The translations under genes were made by a program, and so were the position numbers. From Rhizorhabdus dicambivorans (GTDB taxonomy: Bacteria; Pseudomonadota; Alphaproteobacteria; Sphingomonadales; Sphingomonadaceae): a stretch of DNA of 64,000 nt. A model generated the notes under the pieces. It was not told the origin of the DNA and made no database searches. It saw only the letters and a program-made list of their open reading frames with translations. The DNA lies in the NCBI RefSeq assembly GCF_002355275.1, contig NZ_CP023449.1, positions 1,838,001-1,902,000 of the forward strand, read 5' to 3'. Numbering within the stretch: position 1 is the stretch's first letter; each line of letters opens with the position of its first letter. Shown here piece by piece: positions 51,685 through 60,046 of this stretch.

Positions 51685-53805
51685 TCAGAACGCGAAGCTG
51701 GCGCGGACGCCATAGCGACGACGATCGCCGATGATGCCGAGATCCGATGCCGGCAGGCCCGCCAGCTGGAGCGTGGTCTTCTCGATATAGCTTTCGAAAT
51801 ATTTCTTGTTGAACAGGTTGGTGCCGAACAATGCCAGTTCGACCGGGCCGTGCCGGTAGGCGATCGATCCGTTGACCAGCGCATAGCCTTTCAGGAACGT
51901 CGGCGTGGTCTGGTTGAGGGTCGCGGCGAGCCGCTTGCCCTTGCCCTGGACGCCACCGCTGAAGGTCAGCGTGTCGTCGCCCACGGGCACGACATAGTCG
52001 CTAGTCAGGCTGAACAGCAGATCGGGCGTGAAGGTGAGGCGGTCGCTGGAAAGGACGCGATTGGTGGCCCGCGTATAGGCACTGCTGTCGGTAAGGCGGG
52101 AGTGCTGGTAGGTCATGCTGCCCGAGATCGTCCATTGCGGCGTGGGCTTGAATGCAGCCTCGATTTCGAAGCCGTAGCTCTCGATATCGCCGCTATTGAG
52201 ATCGACCGTGACGAGGCCGGCCGGCACCGCCGGCGCGATCGAGTTGAGGCCGATATAGTCCTTGTAATCATTGTAGAAGATGTCTGCCGACAGCGTCACG
52301 CCGCGCGTGGCATATTTGGTGCCCAGCTCATAGGTCCAGGCCGAGTCGCCCTTATAGGTACGGAACGGCGCGTTGGGCGGATTGAAGCCGCCGCCGCGAT
52401 AGCCGCGCGCGACCGACGCATAGGTCATCAGGGTCGAATCCCAGTGGCGGGTCACGGTCAGTTTCGGCTGAACCTGGTTCGACTTGATCCTGGCCGAAGG
52501 GATGGCGGTGCCGGCGACCGAGCCGGTGGCCTTGCGGAGTTCATGATCGTAACGCAGACCCGCCGCGACTTCCCAGCCCGGATTGGGCTTCCAGAACAAG
52601 GTGCCGAACACGGCCGATGTGTCGCCCTCGCGATGGTCGATGGTGCGGACCGTGCGGGCCAGGGGAATGATGTTCTGCAGCAGGTTCGAGTCCAGTGTTT
52701 CCTTGCTGTAGAACAGGCCGACGAGGGTCGAGAACTGGTCGTTCAGCGTGGTGTCGAAGCGCAGTTCCACCGTCTTCGTGCGCAGCTTGTCGGTGCCGCT
52801 GGACCGCACGACATTGTCCGGACCGAAATCCGCGTCATTGTCGGGCGCGCTCGTGTTGCGCAGGTCGTAGGCCGCTTGGAGTGTGATCTTGGTGTTGAGC
52901 GCGTCGAGCGGCGCCTCGATCTTCGCGTTGACGCCACGATACCTGTAGTTGGTGATGCCCAGCGCGTTGAACTGGTTGGTGCGCAGATAGTTGGTCGGCC
53001 CGGAGACGCGGGCGTAGGGCGTGTTGGTGCCCTTGATCCAGTCATAATAGCCGTTGAGTGTGATCGTAACATCCTCGCTGGGGGTGGCCCGGATGGTGGC
53101 ATTCAGCGAGTCGGTGTTGAGCGGGTTCGATTTGCCGCCGATGGTGACATTGTTGATGAAACCGTCCTGCTCGCGATGCGAAGCGGCGATGCGGATCGCC
53201 AGCTTGTCCTGGACGATCGGCGCGGAGACCGAGCCCGAGACCAGCCAGGCATTGTCGGGGCCGGCATAGCTAGCCTGGCCGCGTGCCGAGAATTCGTTGC
53301 CGGGCTGGCGGGTGATGACGTTGATCGCGCCGCCCAGCGTGTTCTTGCCGTAGAGCGTGCCCTGCGGACCGCGCAGCACCTCGATCCGCTCGACGTCGAG
53401 CAGCGGGTTGTTCAGATAGGCGGTGTTGGGGCGATAGATGCCGTCGACGAACAGGCCCACACCCGGCTGGACGGTGCCGACCAGCGTGTTGCCGACGCCA
53501 CGGATCGAGATGAAGGCGCGGCCGGCGCCATCGCTGGCGATATTCAGGCCGGGCGAAAGCAGGGCGGCTTCGCGGACCGAGTTGATGTTGCGCTTGGCCA
53601 GCGTGTCGCCCGAGATCGCGGTGACGGCGACCGGAACGTCGAGCAGGGTCTCGTTGCGCTTGCGGGCGGTGACGATGATTTCGCCTTCGTCGCCGGCGAT
53701 GTCCGCTGCGGCCTGCGGAGCGGGGGCGGCCTGCTGGGCGAAGGACGGGGTCGCGGCGAGTGCGGCGAAGGCGCAGCCCGAGGCGAGCAGGGTGGTGAAA
53801 CGCAT
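51685..53805 (-). CDS. TonB-dependent outer-membrane receptor
   Basis: A receptor of about 706 residues. The signal peptide (FTTLLASGCAFAALAATPSFA region) is followed by a TonB-box-like EIIVTARKR, a plug domain (about 50-160) with RGPQGTLYGKNTLGGAINVIT in parts, and a 22-stranded barrel ending in Phe (VRASFAF). The ATG at 53805 is chosen because it opens the signal peptide and follows AGGAGAGG; an ATG at 53829 is also in frame. It is the first gene of the operon and is preceded by two 15-bp operators. Iron genes are absent, so a carbon source is more likely than a siderophore. Confidence 0.93.
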   Translation of the reverse strand: MRFTTLLASGCAFAALAATPSFAQQAAPAPQAAADIAGDEGEIIVTARKRNETLLDVPVAVTAISGDTLAKRNINSVREAALLSPGLNIASDGAGRAFISIRGVGNTLVGTVQPGVGLFVDGIYRPNTAYLNNPLLDVERIEVLRGPQGTLYGKNTLGGAINVITRQPGNEFSARGQASYAGPDNAWLVSGSVSAPIVQDKLAIRIAASHREQDGFINNVTIGGKSNPLNTDSLNATIRATPSEDVTITLNGYYDWIKGTNTPYARVSGPTNYLRTNQFNALGITNYRYRGVNAKIEAPLDALNTKITLQAAYDLRNTSAPDNDADFGPDNVVRSSGTDKLRTKTVELRFDTTLNDQFSTLVGLFYSKETLDSNLLQNIIPLARTVRTIDHREGDTSAVFGTLFWKPNPGWEVAAGLRYDHELRKATGSVAGTAIPSARIKSNQVQPKLTVTRHWDSTLMTYASVARGYRGGGFNPPNAPFRTYKGDSAWTYELGTKYATRGVTLSADIFYNDYKDYIGLNSIAPAVPAGLVTVDLNSGDIESYGFEIEAAFKPTPQWTISGSMTYQHSRLTDSSAYTRATNRVLSSDRLTFTPDLLFSLTSDYVVPVGDDTLTFSGGVQGKGKRLAATLNQTTPTFLKGYALVNGSIAYRHGPVELALFGTNLFNKKYFESYIEKTTLQLAGLPASDLGIIGDRRRYGVRASFAF

Positions 53806-53858
53806 CGAAGGTCCTCTCCTGAATGGCATCGTGTTAGATCCGGTGCCGGACAGTTCGG

Positions 53859-53873
53859 ACCTATCAGATAGCT
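53859..53873. promoter_or_regulatory. 15-bp operator, receptor promoter, site 1
   Basis: ACCTATCAGATAGCT matches ACCTWTCWGAWAGGT except for one base in the right arm. It lies 54 bases before the receptor start codon and one base from site 2. Confidence 0.75.
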
Positions 53874-53874
53874 G

Positions 53875-53889
53875 ACCTTTCTGAAAGGT
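53875..53889. promoter_or_regulatory. 15-bp operator, receptor promoter, site 2
   Basis: ACCTTTCTGAAAGGT fits the palindrome fully. It abuts site 1 with a single base between, so two dimers could bind on the same face one and a half turns apart. Same motif as at 48929-48966. Confidence 0.8.
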
Positions 53890-53940
53890 CGTGATTCCCC
53901 CTAAACTATGCCGGGCGGCTCCTAGGCTTGGCCGATCGGA

Positions 53941-55425
53941 TCAGGGAAGGAAGCCCTGCGCAGCCATGGGTTCCTCCCGCAGCGCCTTGCCGTCAAGCAG
54001 GGAAAAAACCTTACGGCTTTCGCGGTCGAACGCGTCCCAGGGCAGACTGCCGTCCCGCGCAAAATCGACCCAGATGCGGTGGACCCGATCAGCCAGCGCC
54101 TGCGGCGGCGCTTCTCCGGCAAGGCCCTGGGGGCCGGTGGCGCAGGCCAGGGAATCGAAGGTGAATGGCAATTCCATGCCGTGGCACGCCCCCAATTCGC
54201 CACCGAATGCGGGCGAGCGCCAGTCGAACTCGTACATATGGGTGCGACCCTGGTGCTCCTCTGCGAAGCGGCGGGCGGGCCAGCGGAAGACAAGGTCGTT
54301 GGTCGCATCGAGGAGGGCCTGGCCGGCCTTCTTTCCCGCCTGGCCCAGGCCATAGGCCTTGAGTGCCTTGCGCGCCCGGGGCTGCGAGCGGCTGAGAATG
54401 AAGGTGGCGAACAGGCCGCCAACCTTGTCGCGAACGCCGGTCGGGACGAGATAGAGGTTCATCTCCTCGGCATTGGTGCCGATCAGCACATCGATTTCGG
54501 CGCCCGCGCCCCGCTTCAGCGCCTCCAGCGGCTGGAGCGGCAGCACGTCGTCGCCGTGGACGGGCACGAAGCGGCTAATCCCGAAAACCGGCTCATGCCC
54601 ATCGGCATCGCGCAGATCGATCCGGGCGGTGGGCTGCGAGACCTTATCGACTGCGTCCAGCGTTGCCTCCTGGTCGACGCTCATGAAACCGGCCTTGTCA
54701 GGCGTGATCCGCAACAGCTTCGCGAGTTTCCTGACCAGCCGCTGCATCACCGGAATCGAGCGCGTCATCGCGGCATGGCCGCTCTGGATGATCGCCCGGC
54801 GGAACAGGCCCTTGGCAAGCGGCGAGGCGATCAGGTCCGCAATCGCCATGGCGCCGGCGGATTCGCCGAAGACGGTGACGTTGTTGGGGTCGCCCCCGAA
54901 CGCGGCGGCATTGGCCTGCACCCAATGGAGCGCCGCGATCATGTCGCGCAGGCCCAGATTGGTGGGAATGCCGGGGATCGGCAGGAAGCCGTCCACGCCC
55001 AGGCGATAGTTGATGGCGAAGCAGACGATGCCGTCGCGTGCGAAGGTCGCGCAGTCCTGGATCGCGGCGTCCTTGCTGCCGATGACGAAGCCGCCGCCAT
55101 GGATCCACACCATCACCGGCCGGCCCGTGCCCGCATCGTCGGGAGTGAAGACGTTGGCGGCGAGATAATCGTCGCCCCGCACCCAGCCGGTGCCGATCAG
55201 CGGGCTGACGTCGAGGCCGGGGAAGTCCTTCACCCGGTGGGGGGCGGTGGCGCCGGGCGCGGTCGCATCGCGGATGCCGTCCCAAGCCGGGTGGGAGACG
55301 GGCAGGGCAAAGCGCCGCTCGCCGGTCGGGGAGGCGGCGTAGGGAATGCCCAGGAAGCGACGGACCCGGCCATCGCCTATCCCGCGCACCCTGCCGCTGC
55401 TCGTCGTCGCGATCGCGTCCGCCAT
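53941..55425 (-). CDS. type B carboxylesterase
   Basis: A 494-residue alpha/beta hydrolase of the carboxylesterase/para-nitrobenzyl esterase family. The oxyanion hole is HGGGF (109-113), the nucleophile Ser189 sits in FGESAGAMA, and the catalytic His is in GACHGMELPF. No signal peptide is seen, so it acts in the cytoplasm. It is upstream of the TonB receptor on the same strand, with the operator pair in the 135-base gap, so it has a separate promoter. An ester substrate linked to the downstream oxidase is plausible but unproven. Confidence 0.9.
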   Translation of the reverse strand: MADAIATTSSGRVRGIGDGRVRRFLGIPYAASPTGERRFALPVSHPAWDGIRDATAPGATAPHRVKDFPGLDVSPLIGTGWVRGDDYLAANVFTPDDAGTGRPVMVWIHGGGFVIGSKDAAIQDCATFARDGIVCFAINYRLGVDGFLPIPGIPTNLGLRDMIAALHWVQANAAAFGGDPNNVTVFGESAGAMAIADLIASPLAKGLFRRAIIQSGHAAMTRSIPVMQRLVRKLAKLLRITPDKAGFMSVDQEATLDAVDKVSQPTARIDLRDADGHEPVFGISRFVPVHGDDVLPLQPLEALKRGAGAEIDVLIGTNAEEMNLYLVPTGVRDKVGGLFATFILSRSQPRARKALKAYGLGQAGKKAGQALLDATNDLVFRWPARRFAEEHQGRTHMYEFDWRSPAFGGELGACHGMELPFTFDSLACATGPQGLAGEAPPQALADRVHRIWVDFARDGSLPWDAFDRESRKVFSLLDGKALREEPMAAQGFLP

Positions 55426-55539
55426 ATCCTCTCCACCGCCACTCTACTGCATGATCGAGGGGAAGGCATAGCGGGGAGAAGGGCGCCAATGCGCGGCTTC
55501 ATGCTGTGCCGACCGGCATTTTGTGAATGCGCGCATCGG

Positions 55540-55564
55540 GGAACCGTCTGCCGTGCGGCCGGTT
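55540..55564 (+). promoter_or_regulatory. possible EcfG-type promoter upstream of hsp20
   Basis: GGAAC (55540-55544) is followed by 16 bases and GGTT (55561-55564), close to the general-stress pattern. It is about 100 bases before the hsp20 start codon and therefore less convincing than the heat-shock-like promoter downstream. Confidence 0.3.
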
Positions 55565-55575
55565 GTTCCGGCAGC

Positions 55576-55608
55576 GGCTTGAAAAGCGAGGCTGGCATTT
55601 CCTTATTG
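55576..55608 (+). promoter_or_regulatory. heat-shock (RpoH)-like promoter of hsp20-lon
   Basis: GGCTTGAAA (55576-55584), then 16 bases, then CCTTATTG (55601-55608), resembles the sigma-32 pattern CTTGAAA - CCCCATNT. The predicted transcript start would lie about 45-50 bases before the hsp20 start codon at 55665. Confidence 0.5.
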
Positions 55609-55664
55609 GGGGAAGCGGCCAGCGCCATCGCGGCGTGATCGACGGCCGGTAGAGAGGATGGGAC

Positions 55665-56087
55665 ATGAGCAATGGCCGATCGCGCGACTGGATGTGGGCC
55701 GAGGCCGTCGATCTGATCGATCGCGTCCAGCGGCTTCACCAGCAGGCTTTCGCCCCGGCCCGCGCCGGCGGCGGCACGCCCCGCTGGGAACCGCCTGCCG
55801 ACATGATCGAGACCGAGACGGAACTGCTCGTGCTGGTGGCCTTGCCCGGCGTGGACATCGACAAGACCGAAGCGTTCATCGAGGACGGCGTGCTGATCGT
55901 CACCGGCGCTCGGATACTGCCCGCCGAGTTGCGCACCGCGCGCATCCATCGCCTCGAACTGCCGCAGGGCCGTTTCGAACGCCGCCTGCCACTGCCGGCC
56001 GGGCGCTATGATGGCGTTCGCCGGTCGGGCGACCATGGCTGCCTGCTCGTCACCCTTCGCAAGGCCCAGGGAGGGGCCAGATCATGA
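55665..56087 (+). CDS. Hsp20/alpha-crystallin small heat-shock protein
   Basis: A 140-residue small heat-shock protein with an alpha-crystallin domain at about residues 42-135 (PPADMIETETELLVLVALPGVD in parts, RLELPQGRFERRLPLPAG). The N-terminal arm is short. It would bind unfolded proteins and keep them soluble. Its stop overlaps the lon start (ATGA), coupling a holding chaperone to the main protein-quality protease. AGAGGATGGGAC precedes the ATG. A heat-shock-like promoter lies upstream. Confidence 0.92.
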   Translation: MSNGRSRDWMWAEAVDLIDRVQRLHQQAFAPARAGGGTPRWEPPADMIETETELLVLVALPGVDIDKTEAFIEDGVLIVTGARILPAELRTARIHRLELPQGRFERRLPLPAGRYDGVRRSGDHGCLLVTLRKAQGGARS

Positions 56088-58501
56088 CCGACATGGCCAC
56101 CCACCCCACCGAGGCCGAGGCCAAGGCCGCCGATCCTGCTGGCAACTTTCCGCCATTGCCCGAGGATGCGATCATCATCGTGCCGGTGCGCAATTTCGTG
56201 ATGTTCCCCGATGTGGTGATGCCGCTTGCCATTGGCCGACCCCTGTCGGTCGAGGCTGCGCAGGCGGCGGTGCGCCAGAGCCTGCCGGTCGGCGTCCTCG
56301 CCCAGCGCGATCCCGAACTGAAGGAGCCGGGCGCGCTCGACATGCACCGCATGGGCACGATCGCCAATGTGCTGCGCTACGTCACAGCGCCCGACGAGAG
56401 CCATCATCTGATCGTTCAGGGCGAGTCGCGCTTTCGGGTGAAGGAGTTCCTCGACGGCTGGCCCTTCCTGGTCGCGCGGATCGAACGGGTCGCCGAGCCG
56501 GACGCGGAAGGCGCGGAAATCGAGGCCCGCTTCATCAACCTGCGCAACCAGGCGCTGGAGACGGTCCAGCTGCTGCCACAGGCGCCGCAGGGGCTGGCCG
56601 AGGCGATCCGGACGATCGGGTCGCCGGGATCGCTGGCGGACATGACCGCGGCCTATCTGGATATCCCGACCGACCAGAAGCAGGACATATTGGAGACGGT
56701 GGCGCTGGAGCCCCGGCTCGACAAGGTGATGGCGCTGCTCGCCGAACGGCTGGAGGTGCTGCGGCTGTCGGCGGAGATCGGCAAAGGCGTGCAGGAGAAG
56801 CTCGGCACCCGCCAGCGCGAGCATTTGCTGCGCGAGCAGATGGCCGAGATCCAGCGCCAGCTGGGCGAGGATGAAGGCAATAGTGCCGAGATCGCCGAAC
56901 TGAAGGAGGCGACTGCCAAGGCGGGCATGCCCGAGGATGTCGAGAAACAGGCCAACAAGGAACTGCGCCGGCTGGAGCGAATGCCGGACGGCGCCGCCGA
57001 GCATGGCATCATCCGCACCTATCTCGACTGGCTGACTGAGCTGCCCTGGGCATTGCCCGAGCACAAGGCGATCGATATCGCCGAGGCGCGCGCCCAGCTC
57101 GACGCCGATCATTACGGGTTGGAGAAGATCAAGAAGCGGATCATCGAATATCTGGCGGTGCGCAAGCTGGCGCCCGAGGGCAAGGCGCCGATCCTGTGCT
57201 TCGCGGGCCCTCCCGGTGTCGGCAAGACGTCCCTCGGCCAGTCGATCGCCAAGGCGATGGGGCGCGAATTCGTCCGGGTCAGCCTGGGCGGGGTCCATGA
57301 CGAGGCCGAGATACGCGGCCATCGCCGCACCTATATCGGCGCTCTGCCCGGTAATATCATCCAGGCGATCCGCAAGGCCGGCACGCGCGACTGCGTGATG
57401 ATGCTCGACGAAATCGACAAGCTGGGCCGAGGCGTTCAGGGCGATCCTTCCGCCGCGATGCTGGAGGTGCTTGATCCAGAGCAGAACAACAGCTTCCGCG
57501 ACAATTATCTGGGCGTGCCCTTCGACCTCAGCCGGGTGGTGTTCATCGCCACCGCCAACATGCTGGATACCATCCCGGGGCCGCTGCGCGACCGCATGGA
57601 GGTAATCTCGCTCCCCGGCTACACCGAGGAGGAGAAGCTCCATATCGCCGAGCGCTATCTCGTCCGTCGCCAGCTGGAGGCGAACGGCGTGACTGAGGAT
57701 CAGGTTGCGGTGGGACCCGAGGCGCTGAAGGCGATCATCAGCTATTATACCCGCGAGGCCGGGGTCCGGAATCTGGAGCGCGAGATCGGCAAGGTCATCC
57801 GTCATGCCGCGGTGCGCATCGCCGAGGGCAGCGCAACCCATGTGGCGATCGGCGAGGCCGATGTCGAAGAGGTGTTGGGCGGCCGCATCTTCGAGGACGA
57901 GGTGGCGCAGCGCACCAGCGTACCGGGCGTCTCGACCGGGCTCGCTTGGACACCCGTCGGCGGCGGTATCCTCTTCATAGAGGCGACGCGTATGCCGGGA
58001 TCGGGCCAACTGATCCTGACGGGCCAGCTCGGCGAGGTGATGCGCGAAAGCGTCCAGGCAGCGCTCAGCCTGGTCAAGAGCCGTGCCGCGAGCCTGGGCA
58101 TCGATCCGGGCACGTTCGAGCGGCAAGACATCCATGTCCATGTGCCGGCCGGCGCGACGCCGAAGGATGGGCCGAGCGCGGGTGTGGCCATGTATCTGGC
58201 GCTGACCTCGCTGCTGACCGGCCGCACGGTGCGCAGCGATACCGCGATGACGGGCGAGATATCGCTGCGCGGGCTGGTATTGCCGGTCGGCGGGATAAAG
58301 GAGAAGGTCGTCGCCGCCGCGAGTGCCGGGATCAAGCGGGTGATGCTGCCGGCACGCAACAAGCGCGACTATGACGACATTCCCGCCAATGCCCGCGAGA
58401 AGCTGGAGTTCATCTGGCTGGAGAAGGTCGAGGATGCGTGGGACAACGGGATGGACGCGCCCGCACCGGCTGCCTCTCCGGCCCCGGCCCCGGAAAGCTG
58501 A
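56084..58501 (+). CDS. lon: endopeptidase La (Lon protease)
   Basis: An 805-residue ATP-dependent serine protease that removes misfolded and regulatory proteins. The N-terminal substrate-binding domain (about 30-220) begins PVRNFVMFPDVVMPL, the AAA+ module has Walker A GPPGVGKTS near residue 375 and an aspartate-rich Walker B (MMLDEIDKLG), and the protease domain carries Ser about 697 in KDGPSAG and Lys about 740 in GGIKEKVV. Length is typical. It is coupled to hsp20. A second Lon may exist elsewhere, since many sphingomonads carry more than one. Confidence 0.97.
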   Translation: MTDMATHPTEAEAKAADPAGNFPPLPEDAIIIVPVRNFVMFPDVVMPLAIGRPLSVEAAQAAVRQSLPVGVLAQRDPELKEPGALDMHRMGTIANVLRYVTAPDESHHLIVQGESRFRVKEFLDGWPFLVARIERVAEPDAEGAEIEARFINLRNQALETVQLLPQAPQGLAEAIRTIGSPGSLADMTAAYLDIPTDQKQDILETVALEPRLDKVMALLAERLEVLRLSAEIGKGVQEKLGTRQREHLLREQMAEIQRQLGEDEGNSAEIAELKEATAKAGMPEDVEKQANKELRRLERMPDGAAEHGIIRTYLDWLTELPWALPEHKAIDIAEARAQLDADHYGLEKIKKRIIEYLAVRKLAPEGKAPILCFAGPPGVGKTSLGQSIAKAMGREFVRVSLGGVHDEAEIRGHRRTYIGALPGNIIQAIRKAGTRDCVMMLDEIDKLGRGVQGDPSAAMLEVLDPEQNNSFRDNYLGVPFDLSRVVFIATANMLDTIPGPLRDRMEVISLPGYTEEEKLHIAERYLVRRQLEANGVTEDQVAVGPEALKAIISYYTREAGVRNLEREIGKVIRHAAVRIAEGSATHVAIGEADVEEVLGGRIFEDEVAQRTSVPGVSTGLAWTPVGGGILFIEATRMPGSGQLILTGQLGEVMRESVQAALSLVKSRAASLGIDPGTFERQDIHVHVPAGATPKDGPSAGVAMYLALTSLLTGRTVRSDTAMTGEISLRGLVLPVGGIKEKVVAAASAGIKRVMLPARNKRDYDDIPANAREKLEFIWLEKVEDAWDNGMDAPAPAASPAPAPES

Positions 58502-58514
58502 AACGCGCCGCCGG

Positions 58515-60038
58515 TCAGTGCCCGCCCTGGACCGTCACGCTGCGCGGGCGCGGCGCGAGCCAGATGAAGATCGACGTCACGCAGAACAGCAGGCCGGCGA
58601 CAAGGAAGACCTTGTCGGTAGCCAGGGTGAGCGCCTCCTTGTCGACCAGCTGTGCGATCAGGGCGCGGGTCTGGTCCGCGGAGAAGCCCGCCTGGGCGAG
58701 CGCCGTGTCGGCCGCGCCGGTGTTGAGCTTGCCAGCCAGTTCGCTGCCGGAGACGCGTGCCTGGTCGCCCCAATAGGTCATCACGATCGACGTGCCGGCC
58801 GCCATGCCGATGATGCGGAGGAAATTCTGGAGTCCCGCCGCTGAGGTGGCCTGCTGTGGCGGCACCGATCCCATCGCGATGGTGGTCGACATAATGAAGA
58901 AGAAGGGCATGCCCAGCCCCAGGAGTGCCTGGGGGAGGGCAAGATGGAAGAAATCGATATCGGTCGTCCAGTTGATCCGCAGCAGGGTGACGCAACCGAT
59001 CCACAGGAATGCCAGCGACAGCAGCATCCGGGGATCCACGCGGGTGGCCAGCTTGGCAACCGAACGCGCGACGAGCAGGCCGCTGACCCCGGTGACGGCG
59101 GTGGCGATGCCCGCCTGGGTGGCGCTGTAGCCCAGCGAAAGCTGCATCCATTGCGGAATCACGACGATCCCCGCCATGTAGAGGCTGAAGCCCAGCGCGA
59201 GGGTGAGCACCGCAATGGTGTATCCGTGATATCGGAAGATGCGGAGGTCAACGACGGGGTGTTCCTCGGTCAGTTCCCAGATCACGAAGACGATCAATCC
59301 CACCAGCGCGACGATGCCCAGCAGGAGCACGATGGGATCGGCGAACCAGTCATGCTCGCGACCGATATCCAGCATGATCTGCAGCGCCCCGATCCACAGG
59401 ATCATCAGTGCGATGCCCACCCGGTCGATCGGAAGCTTGACGATCGGCGTCTCGATGGGGCGGAGGCGCGAATAGGTGGCCATGACGCAGAACAGGACGG
59501 CCGGGACATTGATGAAGAAGATCCAGTGCCAGCTCCAATTGTCGCTGATATAGCCGCCGAGGATCGGCCCGAACACCGGGGCCATGATCGTGGTCATCGC
59601 CCAGGTCCCCATCGCCTGGCCCCGCTTTTCAGGCGGGTAGATGCGCATCAGCAGCGTCTGGGTGAGGGGGATGAGCGGTCCGCCGCAAAGCCCCTGACCC
59701 ACGCGGCAGGCGACCAGCATGCCAAGCGTGACCGACAGGCCGCAGAGTACCGAGAACAGGCCGAAGCCGAGCACGCAGGTGAGGTAGGTCCGCAAGGTGC
59801 CGAAGCGCTGCGCCAGCCAGCCGGTCAGTGGCACGCAGATCGCTTCGGCCACCGCGTAGGAGGTGATGACCCAGGTGCCCTGGCTGGGCGAAATGCCGAG
59901 GTTGCCCGAGATGTGGGGCACGGAAACATTGGCGACCGTCATGTCCAGCACCACCATGAAGTTGGCGCTGGCCAGGGCGATGGTGGCGAGCAGGCGCTGC
60001 CGGCCCGTCACATGGTTCCAGATGGCATCCTCGGCCAT
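58515..60038 (-). CDS. DHA2-family MFS drug efflux permease (EmrB-like)
   Basis: A 507-residue 14-segment major facilitator. It has the DHA2 signature VVLDMTVANVSVPHISGNLG and ITSYAVAEAICVPLTGWL in the first part, and GPILGGYISDNWSWHWIFFINVP in two neighbouring pieces. It exports hydrophobic toxic compounds using the proton gradient. It is the last gene of an outer-membrane factor - adaptor - permease operon read leftward and controlled by the divergent TetR gene. The specific drugs are unknown. Confidence 0.92.
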   Translation of the reverse strand: MAEDAIWNHVTGRQRLLATIALASANFMVVLDMTVANVSVPHISGNLGISPSQGTWVITSYAVAEAICVPLTGWLAQRFGTLRTYLTCVLGFGLFSVLCGLSVTLGMLVACRVGQGLCGGPLIPLTQTLLMRIYPPEKRGQAMGTWAMTTIMAPVFGPILGGYISDNWSWHWIFFINVPAVLFCVMATYSRLRPIETPIVKLPIDRVGIALMILWIGALQIMLDIGREHDWFADPIVLLLGIVALVGLIVFVIWELTEEHPVVDLRIFRYHGYTIAVLTLALGFSLYMAGIVVIPQWMQLSLGYSATQAGIATAVTGVSGLLVARSVAKLATRVDPRMLLSLAFLWIGCVTLLRINWTTDIDFFHLALPQALLGLGMPFFFIMSTTIAMGSVPPQQATSAAGLQNFLRIIGMAAGTSIVMTYWGDQARVSGSELAGKLNTGAADTALAQAGFSADQTRALIAQLVDKEALTLATDKVFLVAGLLFCVTSIFIWLAPRPRSVTVQGGH

Positions 60039-60046
60039 GGGATCGT

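Noticed and set aside
51466-53871. 801-residue open frame antisense to the TonB receptor
   Set aside because: The minus strand has signal peptide, plug and barrel features; the plus frame has none and is due to codon bias.
56006-58141. 711-residue open frame antisense to lon
   Set aside because: Lon motifs are complete on the plus strand; the antisense translation is repetitive and unrelated to known proteins.
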